This document shows positions 58,307 to 64,000 of a stretch of DNA of 64,000 nucleotides, one piece after another. How positions within the stretch are numbered: position 1 is the first letter of the stretch; each line of letters starts with the position of its first letter. Source of the stretch: Fibrobacter sp. UWH4 (GTDB lineage: Bacteria > Fibrobacterota > Fibrobacteria > Fibrobacterales > Fibrobacteraceae); contig NZ_FRAY01000004.1 in NCBI RefSeq assembly GCF_900142475.1, positions 62,001 to 126,000 of the forward strand. Reading direction: 5' to 3'. Under the pieces are notes generated by a model. It was not told where the DNA came from. It did no database searches and saw nothing but the letters and a program-made list of their open reading frames with translations. A program made the position numbers and the translations under genes.

Positions 58307-59305
58307 ATGGCTAGAAAGACCGAAAAAACGGATGATATCGCACCTAACCCGCTCATGGAGTCGGGCATCGGAAAGATGATTCAAGTCATTCGAGGCAAGC
58401 AGGTGTTGCTTGACCGCGATTTGGCGGTGCTTTACGGGGTTGAAACGAAGCGTATAAATGAGCAGGTAAAGCGCAATATTGAGCGTTTTCCTATAGATTT
58501 CTGCTTTCAACTGGATGCCACGGAGCATAAATTTTTGAGATCGCAAATTGCGACCACAAAAACCGAAACCAGAGGAGGCCGACAATATTTTCCATATGCT
58601 TTTACCGAACAAGGCGTTGCGATGCTGTCTTCGGTTCTAAAAAGCGAGACAGCAATCAAAGTCAACATCGCCATCATGCGGGCATTCGTGCAACTACGTC
58701 ACCTTATGATGGGTAACGGCGGTCTTATCAACCGTCTTTCAAATGTAGAAGCAAAGGATTTGGAACAGGACTGCCGCTTGACCGGTCATGACGAGCATCT
58801 GCTTGACCATGACCGTAAATTTGACGAACTTTTCGAGGCAATGGACCGTGGCGAGCTCAAATCCAAGGGTTTATTTTACAATAACCAGGAGTTCGATGCC
58901 TATGTATTTGTCTGCGACCTGATTCGTCAGGCAAAGAAAAGAATCGTACTTGTCGACAGGTACGTGACCGAGAAGACTCTGGCCATGATGCTCAAGCGGG
59001 AAAAGGGCGTTTCTGTGACAATCTACACCTATGACAAAAGCAAAGTCCTTGAAATGGACCTAGCCACTTACAACGAGCAATATCCCGACAGCCCGATGCA
59101 AGTCTTGCCAAGTTACGGAATGCACGACCGATTCTTGTTCATAGACGATACGGCCTACCACTTCGGGGCTTCGCTCAAGGATTTGGGCAAGAATACGTTC
59201 TTTTTTACGCAGGAAGATTTCACGTTGGACGAAGTGCTGAAGAAATCGCAGAAAATTCAGGCAGAAAAAGAAAGTCAGGCATTACAAGATGACAACGCGG
59301 ATTAG
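58307..59305 (+). CDS. ORF6N-domain protein with C-terminal PLD-like domain
   Basis: A 332-residue protein. Residues 20-115 form an ORF6N/KilA-N-related DNA-binding domain (V-I-R-G-K-Q-V-L-L-D-R-D-L-A-V-L-Y-G-V-E-T-K-R-I-N-E-Q-V, F-P-Y-A-F-T-E-Q-G-V-A-M-L-S-S-V-L). From about 190 a phospholipase-D-like half follows (F-D-A-Y-V-F-V-C-D-L-I-R-Q-A-K-K-R-I-V-L-V-D, M-H-D-R-F-L-F-I-D-D) with H-x-R-x4-D. The same C-terminal domain is fused to RhuM at 41645. Such proteins occur on phages and islands. A nuclease or DNA-end sensing role is plausible but unproven. An imperfect 31-bp palindrome lies in the DNA-binding domain. Confidence 0.82.
   Translation: MARKTEKTDDIAPNPLMESGIGKMIQVIRGKQVLLDRDLAVLYGVETKRINEQVKRNIERFPIDFCFQLDATEHKFLRSQIATTKTETRGGRQYFPYAFTEQGVAMLSSVLKSETAIKVNIAIMRAFVQLRHLMMGNGGLINRLSNVEAKDLEQDCRLTGHDEHLLDHDRKFDELFEAMDRGELKSKGLFYNNQEFDAYVFVCDLIRQAKKRIVLVDRYVTEKTLAMMLKREKGVSVTIYTYDKSKVLEMDLATYNEQYPDSPMQVLPSYGMHDRFLFIDDTAYHFGASLKDLGKNTFFFTQEDFTLDEVLKKSQKIQAEKESQALQDDNAD
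58532..58562 (+). repeat. Imperfect 31-bp palindrome inside the ORF6N gene
   Basis: Centred on A at 58547, the inner arms TCGCAA/TTGCGA and outer TTTTTG/CAAAAA pair, with two mismatches in 15 positions. It is read as F-L-R-S-Q-I-A-T-T-K. It resembles the perfect palindromes in rhuM and the DUF1016 gene. Confidence 0.6.
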
Positions 59306-59371
59306 AGTTCTGCGGGGTTGATCTTTGTCAAAATTACCTAAATTGTCAAAATTTTCGCAAAAACCGCCGTT

Positions 59372-59405
59372 TGTCATAATATGACACACGAGGAATGTAT
59401 ATTTG
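59372..59405 (+). promoter_or_regulatory. Promoter-operator of the DUF1016 gene
   Basis: The second copy of the module TGTCAT-AAT-ATGACA (59372-59386) with TATATTTG (59398-59405). The surrounding 130 bp, from about 59325 to the start codon, are related to those before the ORF6N gene. That includes GAGAACACTTTACCCCGCCT and GCTTGTAGGCG. Confidence 0.6.
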
Positions 59406-59760
59406 CAGGCGAGAACACTTTACCCCGCCTTTTTTTGCTTGTAGGCGAATTGGAGTAGAAGATGAATAAGCGTGTACCGCCTATCGGTAAGGCCGACGGA
59501 ACAACTTTTGAAATCCTTGCGGAACGGGTAAAAGACGTCCATAATGCGACAAGTTCCGTAGCCAAGGGTGCCGTAAACCAGCTTCTGACTATACGAAATT
59601 GGGCTATCGGCTGCTATATAGTCGAATACGAGCAAGAGGGGTGCGACCGCGCCAAGTACGGGCTCGTTTATTGCAAAATTTGGCTGACGAACAGTCCATC
59701 AAGGGGCTTGACCGTCAGTTGTTGAACGCATGCAGGATGTTTTACGTGAAATATCCACAG

Positions 59761-59785
59761 ATTTGTGCGACAGTGTCGCACAAAT
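59761..59785 (+). repeat. 25-bp perfect palindrome inside the DUF1016 gene, copy 1
   Basis: Arms ATTTGTGCGACA and TGTCGCACAAAT around a central G, read as Q-I-C-A-T-V-S-H-K-L. Confidence 0.92.
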
Positions 59786-59846
59786 TGCAGGGAATAGACT
59801 ATTTTCCCGAAAATTTGGTTGTTATTAAGAAAAAAATCAGGGAAGC

Positions 59847-59873
59847 AATTTGCGAGACAGTGTCTCGCAAATT
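59847..59873 (+). repeat. 27-bp perfect palindrome inside the DUF1016 gene, copy 2
   Basis: Arms AATTTGCGAGACA and TGTCTCGCAAATT around a central G, read as A-I-C-E-T-V-S-R-K-F. The core GACA-G-TGTC is shared with copy 1, while the flanks have changed in pairs. Confidence 0.92.
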
Positions 59874-60373
59874 CGAAACGCCGCCGGAATTGCTTGTCAC
59901 TCGGCTTTCATTCTCGCATATTAAAGAAATAATGACCATTGACGACCCTATGGAGAGGTTCTTCTATGAACTTGAATGTATCAAAGGCACATGGGGCGTG
60001 CGAGAACTTCATCGGCAAATCGACACGAAACTCTATTTCAGGAGCGGAATCAGCAAAAAGCCGGAACTGTTGCTGCAAAGGGTGGAAAAAGGCGACGTTA
60101 ATGCAGCCTTGTCGGTCAAGGACGCGTATACTCTCGACTTTTTAGACCTGGATGCCAAGGATGCATTCTCCGAAACCGAATTGGAACAGGCTATCATGAA
60201 CCATTTGCAGGAGTTCCTGTTGGAAATGGGCAAAGGGTTGGACGGGGATAATCCCCCGATCGGGATTTTGCTCTGTACCGAAAAGGGACCGAAAATGGTC
60301 CAATATGTGTTAAACGGTATGGACGAAAGAGTTCCAAGCCCCTAGTTAAAGGAGCCCGTGTTACTTGATGCAC

Positions 60374-60961
60374 TCAAGCGCACTCTACATAGATCAAATC
60401 AATCCGGCCTTTGATAACGCGGGCCATCTTGATGAACCAACCATTAGATTCCAAGAAGGCCTTGTATTCTTTTTCGGTCCATTCGTGTGCGAAGCGGACG
60501 CCGACAAAGCTCAGGAATTTTTGCCACAGATTCTTCTTGCCATCTTCGCGGAAAAAGAAGTTCGGCGCAATCAGCAGGCCGCCATCCTTTAAGATACGGC
60601 GGATTTCTTCAAGCGCCTTTTCCGGATTCGGAATAATATGGAGCGCATTCGCTATCACGACGACGTCGAAGGAATTGTCCGCAAAGCATAACGAAGTTGC
60701 GTCTGCAACTTCGAAACTCAGGTTGTCAGGATTCTTCGCCTTGAGTGCGGTTTCAATCATCTTCGGCGCAAAATCAGTTGCCACCACGGACTTTGCGGCA
60801 GGCGCAATATGCCGTGCAATCATCCCGGGGCCCGTCGCCAGTTCAAGAACATCTTTGCCCTTGGCGACTTCGGCAATCCGCGCATACAGAAAATCATAGA
60901 TATTCTTCTGCGAACGCATCGAGAATTCATAAACCGGTGCAAAAATGTTCCATACATTCAT
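60374..60961 (-). CDS. Class I SAM-dependent methyltransferase
   Basis: A 195-residue methyltransferase of the UbiE/Methyltransf_11 type. Motif I (V-L-E-L-A-T-G-P-G-M), the acidic loop (V-A-T-D-F-A-P-K-M-I), D-A-T-S-L near 90, and the F-D-V-V-V-I-A-N-A-L-H segment are present. It is short, with no extra domain, and acts on a small molecule or lipid. The neighbouring hydrolase begins only 11 bp upstream on the same strand, so they may share a transcript. Confidence 0.88.
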   Translation of the reverse strand: MNVWNIFAPVYEFSMRSQKNIYDFLYARIAEVAKGKDVLELATGPGMIARHIAPAAKSVVATDFAPKMIETALKAKNPDNLSFEVADATSLCFADNSFDVVVIANALHIIPNPEKALEEIRRILKDGGLLIAPNFFFREDGKKNLWQKFLSFVGVRFAHEWTEKEYKAFLESNGWFIKMARVIKGRIDLIYVECA

Positions 60962-60972
60962 ATCAGGCCTTA

Positions 60973-62163
60973 CTAGGGAACAATATAGTTATAAGCGACT
61001 ACCGCATTTTTACGGGCCACCGCATCGTCGAGGAATTCGAACATAGTGCGGTAAGCGTAATCGCGAACATCCTTACGAGAAAGGAACAGGTCGTGCATAC
61101 CGTCTTCAACGGTCACCGTTGTGACATCGGGACCCAACTTGGGAGCCCATTTTTCCAGAAGGTTCACATCCAGCATGCAGTCGCAACGCATGTAGTCTTC
61201 GTCCCACTTGACATTATCGACCGTGCAGCCGCTACGCATCATGAGCACAGGAGCCTGAATTTGCATTCCCGCGTGAATCCACTTAATGCCTCTCGTGGTG
61301 GCGCGAAGGTAGCCGAAGTATTGCTGCGGCCATTCATCACTCTTTAATTCCGTATTGAATTCCCATTCTCCCCTTTCTGTTTTCAAAAGAGACATGTTGT
61401 ACTTGGGAGATTCCTGCTTAGGCGCAGCTGCATCGGGCATCAAGAGCGCGACATCCGAAAGCACGGGGAACGCCACAGTACGAACGAACCAGCTGTTTTT
61501 ATAATCAAGGAAGGGGCTGTTCAAGACGAGCGCCGCAAAATCCTCACTATTGCGTTCGTTCAGGTAATTCGGCGTAATCAAGCCACCCTGCGAATGGCCT
61601 ATAATGACATACGGCAAGCTGCTAGAAATGGAGTTCCCCGCAATTTTCTTGCTGAGCGCTACGGCAGCATCCAATTCGGCGTAGTATTCCTTGACGCTCC
61701 GCATGTCGGAACGCGGCTCCCCTGCGCGGTACGAACGGCCATTGTAATGCAGGTCTATCGCAAAGAACGCGAACCCGGCAGAATCAGACTTTTCGGCCAA
61801 TTCTTCTTGGAAAAAGTAATCGTTGTATCCGTGTACGTACAAGATAATTCCACGTGGGCTTGAAGCTGGCGCCACTGCTCGCGGCGAACTCCCGAAGGGG
61901 TATTCAATTAACGTCGAATGGAAAACCTTGTCGTAGGGTTTCACCTCAATCGGGTAAACCGTATAAGGCGCACCAAGTTCCGGATCAACCGACTTTTGCG
62001 GCAGGGAATTATCAACAAGGGTCTGCAAAGCCGATGTCGTAATGGGTTTACTGTAGGCCTCATCACGTTTCTTTTCTTTGCAGGCAGCAAGGCAAGCATT
62101 AGCGGATGTGGCAGAAAGAAGTGCGACCATGGTCGCGGCAATGAGTGTTTTTGTCCTATTCAT
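60973..62163 (-). CDS. Alpha/beta hydrolase, lysophospholipase-like lipoprotein
   Basis: A 396-residue hydrolase from ATG 62163. A signal with a possible lipobox (C-L-A-A-C-K near residue 26) precedes a serine-aminopeptidase-like (S33) domain. The oxyanion loop V-H-G-Y-N-D, nucleophile G-H-S-Q-G-G, a later D and H (V-E-D-G-M-H-D) form the catalytic set. It may hydrolyse monoacylglycerols or lysolipids at the cell envelope. The start has no Shine-Dalgarno, but CGTATTGGC is directly upstream, similar to the other leaderless-type starts. TTGGAGTAGA, as in the receptor operator, lies about 30 bp upstream. Confidence 0.85.
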   Translation of the reverse strand: MNRTKTLIAATMVALLSATSANACLAACKEKKRDEAYSKPITTSALQTLVDNSLPQKSVDPELGAPYTVYPIEVKPYDKVFHSTLIEYPFGSSPRAVAPASSPRGIILYVHGYNDYFFQEELAEKSDSAGFAFFAIDLHYNGRSYRAGEPRSDMRSVKEYYAELDAAVALSKKIAGNSISSSLPYVIIGHSQGGLITPNYLNERNSEDFAALVLNSPFLDYKNSWFVRTVAFPVLSDVALLMPDAAAPKQESPKYNMSLLKTERGEWEFNTELKSDEWPQQYFGYLRATTRGIKWIHAGMQIQAPVLMMRSGCTVDNVKWDEDYMRCDCMLDVNLLEKWAPKLGPDVTTVTVEDGMHDLFLSRKDVRDYAYRTMFEFLDDAVARKNAVVAYNYIVP

Positions 62164-62223
62164 GCCAATACGATAAAAAATCGTACAAGTTAACTCTACT
62201 CCAATTAGGCCAAACAAAATCCG

Positions 62224-63696
62224 CTATGCATTCAGCATAGCATCAATCAACTTTTCCTGATTGCCTTGCAGCAGATACTGTTCCGCGATTTTTCCGTGCT
62301 CCATGCGTATAACATTGTCGCAACAGTTTAGAATGAATTCGGGGTCGTGAGTAATCACGAGTAGCGTTTTTCCAGTGGCTGCCAAATTCTGGAGAGTCGC
62401 CGATACGGCCAGCATTTGTTTGTAATCCAGGCCGCTGGTAGGTTCGTCGAACACGACAATTTCGCGACCGCTAGAAACGCCACTGCCTATAGCCACGCGT
62501 TGCTTTTGACCGCCCGAAAGCGCCATCGGGTGGCAGCTAGCATAATCTTTCAGGTTAAGCCTTTCAAGGATTTCTTGGGCGGCGTTTTCATCTTGCGGAT
62601 TCATGCCCAGCAAGATTTCGTCAAGGACGCTTTCCGTAAACAGCTGGTGGTTCACATCCTGCATAATCAGGTATGCGCCGTATTTACGCGCCCTGCGCTT
62701 TTGTTGCCAAGTTCCGCGGAGTCCACACAGCACCTGGGCCAGCGTCGATTTTCCGGCACCATTATGGCCGATGATGGCTGTGATTTGATTGCGCGGGAGT
62801 GAAAGCACCGGAATGTCTAGAACCGGGAATTTGCGGTTGTAGGCGAAATGGAGGTTGTTGAAGAGCAATGACTCTTTAAGAGATTGCTTCGCAGGCTCCT
62901 TCGAACTTTCCGGCCCTTCGGCAAGCTCAGGGACCTTATTTTTAAGTTGTTCCAAATTCATGCAGCGCAGTCCGAGGCTTGCCGCATATTCCGGGCCTTT
63001 CGCTTCGAGTTCGGCGGGAGTCCATTCGTGCGCAATGCAGCCGTCTTTTACATAGCAAATCCGGTCTGCAATGTCTCGCAGGTAATGGATGCGGTGCTCC
63101 ACGATAACAACGGTCTTGCCGCGAGATTTCCAGAACTTGATGATTCCGGCGAGGTCTGCGACGGTTTTCAAGTCAAGATTAGCCGAGGGCTCGTCGAGAA
63201 CGAAAATTTCCGGATCGGTCGCAGAGACCGAGGCGCAGGCGATTTTTTGCTTTTCTCCGCCAGAAAGGTGGAAGATATTTCGGCCCGCCAAATGTTCTAT
63301 GTGGAATTCCTTCACGACGCGATCCACGCGTTCCCGGATTTCTTCCGGATTCATTCCCAAGTTTTCACAGCCGAAGGCAATTTCACTGTCGGTATCGATG
63401 TTGAAAAACTGCGAACGCGGATTCTGGAAAACGGAACCCACATGTCTTGAAATTTCGGCAAGCGTCATGTCGGCGGTATTCTTGTCGCCGAGCAATACAT
63501 CGCCTGCCATCGTTCCCGATTGATAAAGCGGAATAAGCCCGTTGATCAGCTTAGAAATAGTCGTCTTTCCGCAACCCGACTCCCCCACAAGTACAACGCA
63601 TTCGCCAGACTTGATTTCAAAATTCAATTTCTTGATGACGGCGTTGTCCAAGGAATCGGTGTAAGAAAACGAGACGTTTTTGAGGGTAATGTTCAT
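62224..63696 (-). CDS. ecfA: ECF transporter ATPase, two fused ATP-binding domains
   Basis: A 490-residue protein with two ABC ATPase halves, as in EcfA1A2 fusions. Half one has Walker A G-E-S-G-C-G-K-T-T, L-S-G-G-E-K-Q-K and D-E-P-S-A-N-L-D. Half two has G-H-N-G-A-G-K-S-T, L-S-G-G-Q-K-Q-R and D-E-P-T-S-G-L-D. It powers import of a vitamin or metal ion with EcfT (the next gene upstream) and an S component outside the window. ATG 63696 is used. A 20-codon upstream extension is the translation of a dispersed repeat. The linker between the halves contains P-E-L-A-E-G-P-E-S-S, another repeat. Confidence 0.9.
   Translation of the reverse strand: MNITLKNVSFSYTDSLDNAVIKKLNFEIKSGECVVLVGESGCGKTTISKLINGLIPLYQSGTMAGDVLLGDKNTADMTLAEISRHVGSVFQNPRSQFFNIDTDSEIAFGCENLGMNPEEIRERVDRVVKEFHIEHLAGRNIFHLSGGEKQKIACASVSATDPEIFVLDEPSANLDLKTVADLAGIIKFWKSRGKTVVIVEHRIHYLRDIADRICYVKDGCIAHEWTPAELEAKGPEYAASLGLRCMNLEQLKNKVPELAEGPESSKEPAKQSLKESLLFNNLHFAYNRKFPVLDIPVLSLPRNQITAIIGHNGAGKSTLAQVLCGLRGTWQQKRRARKYGAYLIMQDVNHQLFTESVLDEILLGMNPQDENAAQEILERLNLKDYASCHPMALSGGQKQRVAIGSGVSSGREIVVFDEPTSGLDYKQMLAVSATLQNLAATGKTLLVITHDPEFILNCCDNVIRMEHGKIAEQYLLQGNQEKLIDAMLNA
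62911..62936. repeat. Dispersed repeat in the ATPase linker
   Basis: CGGCCCTTCGGCAAGCTCAG and GGACC, read as V-P-E-L-A-E-G-P between the two ATPase halves, a third frame for the same unit found in feoB and the DUF4374-like gene. Confidence 0.7.
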
Positions 63697-63720
63697 AAAT
63701 TGGGATAGACAATTAAGATA

Positions 63721-63750
63721 GATTGCTTCGCTACGCTCGCAATGACGTAA
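63721..63750. repeat. Dispersed repeat before the ECF ATPase
   Basis: GATTGCTTCGCTACGCTCGC followed by AATGACGT, the same unit as at 26953-26988. On the minus strand it would be read as H-C-E-R-S-E-A-I if the longer frame of the ATPase were used. Confidence 0.65.
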
Positions 63751-63755
63751 CAGCA

Positions 63756-64000
63756 CTAATTACGAAGTAAAAATATTACAATTACCGCAATACAATAAAC
63801 AAACACGACAACATCTTGAACGTGGAACCCGATTTTGACCATGCAACTACGTCTCGTTTCAGGCGAAAGGCCTCGCGTCGTCGCCGCCACCGAAAGTTCG
63901 TCACCGATTTTCGTGAGCGACACCAGCAGCGGAATGAGCCTGTATTCGAGGAACAGGAAAGGATTTTTCAAGGTCCGCAGACTGAACAGGCGTATGCCGC
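63756..64000 (-). CDS. ecfT: EcfT-like transmembrane subunit, C-terminal end
   Basis: The frame is open to the right edge, and only the last 81 residues are visible. They include K-I-G-D-E-L-S-V-A-A-T-T-R-G-L, close to the coupling-helix A-R-G motif of EcfT, and a final hydrophobic helix (V-V-V-F-V-Y-C-I-A-V-I-V-I-F-L-L). EcfT couples the ATPase to the substrate-binding S component. The stop lies about 60 bp before the start of the ATPase gene on the same strand, as in ECF operons. Confidence 0.72.
   Translation of the reverse strand, partial: GIRLFSLRTLKNPFLFLEYRLIPLLVSLTKIGDELSVAATTRGLSPETRRSCMVKIGFHVQDVVVFVYCIAVIVIFLLRN

Larger units (their letters stand above)
59462..60345 (+). pseudogene. 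Decayed DUF1016/PDDEXK nuclease-family gene
   Basis: The N-terminal DUF1016 part is normal to residue 66 (V-N-Q-L-L-T-I-R-N-W-A-I-G-C-Y-I-V-E-Y-E-Q-E-G-C-D-R-A-K-Y-G). One missing G at 59658-59660 then shifts the frame. The rest continues in the other frame (L-L-Q-N-L-A-D-E-Q). Near the C-terminus E-F-L-L-E-M-G-K-G runs straight into L-D-G-D-N-P-P-I-G-I-L-L-C-T-E-K, so the segment that should carry the PD-(D/E)XK residues is missing. The gene is therefore damaged twice. Intact members are thought to be nucleases of mobile elements or defence loci. Confidence 0.8.

Noticed and set aside
62224-63756. 20-codon N-terminal extension of the ECF ATPase (M-L-L-R-H-C-E-R-S-E-A-I)
   Set aside because: It is the translation of a dispersed repeat. 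The ATPase domain begins at the internal ATG 63696.

Overview
The window looks like chromosomal DNA of a Fibrobacter species (Fibrobacterota, FCB group). The strongest clues are three proteins with the Fibrobacter succinogenes major paralogous domain (TIGR02145-type, core D-G-x-x-Y-K-T-V-x-I-G-x-x-x-W-M-A), many small lipoproteins with a C-G-D-D-S-S-S-S start, a type III glutamine synthetase, a Bacteroidetes-style ParE, and TAnnTTTG-like boxes directly in front of several genes. No database search was possible, so family names rest on recognised motifs.

Layout. (1) 1-4.4 kb is the right end of an integrative element: a tight run of small unknown genes plus a SpoVG-like and a DUF4314-like gene, then a tyrosine recombinase next to the 3' end of tRNA-Lys(CUU). 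(2) 4.6-9.7 kb is a tetrapyrrole region: hemL, hemB and a sirohydrochlorin chelatase/precorrin-2 dehydrogenase fusion, interleaved with two lipoproteins. (3) 9.9-29.9 kb is mostly housekeeping: pgpA, a PIN protein, a porin-like protein with an Ala/Pro/Glu linker, TatD-like, mfd, a YhhN-like membrane protein, parE, lipoproteins, a SulP transporter, a cytochrome c, mntP, and glnN behind a textbook sigma-54 promoter. (4) 30-34.4 kb has a TIGR02145 protein and a feoAB-DtxR iron operon. (5) 34.6-41.2 kb has an AT-rich gene and two large TIGR02145 lipoproteins behind a long structured leader. (6) 41.6-53.2 kb has rhuM, then a likely siderophore or metal uptake cluster (TonB receptor, DUF4374-like lipoprotein, paired ABC exporter-fold transporter, frameshifted MATE, His-tailed EamA permease) and a HigBA-like toxin-antitoxin pair. 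(7) 53.3-60.3 kb is a defence-like island: a LlaJI-type restriction endonuclease, McrB-like ATPase and m5C methyltransferase behind two tandem leaders, then an ORF6N-PLD protein and a decayed DUF1016 nuclease gene under duplicated promoters. (8) 60.4-64 kb has a methyltransferase, a lipase-like hydrolase and an ECF transporter (EcfAA fusion, end of EcfT).

The two least ordinary signals are these. First, a minus-strand leader RNA occurs three times (about 41.16-40.91, 58.08-57.84 and 57.80-57.58 kb). Each copy has a related 5' hairpin and then mutually exclusive antiterminator and terminator pairings, and base changes between copies preserve the pairing. One copy precedes the TIGR02145 lipoprotein operon and two precede the restriction-modification operon. 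Second, rhuM, the ORF6N gene and the DUF1016 gene each carry 25-31 bp odd-centred palindromes inside the reading frame. Short dispersed repeats have also been absorbed in frame into at least five unrelated genes.
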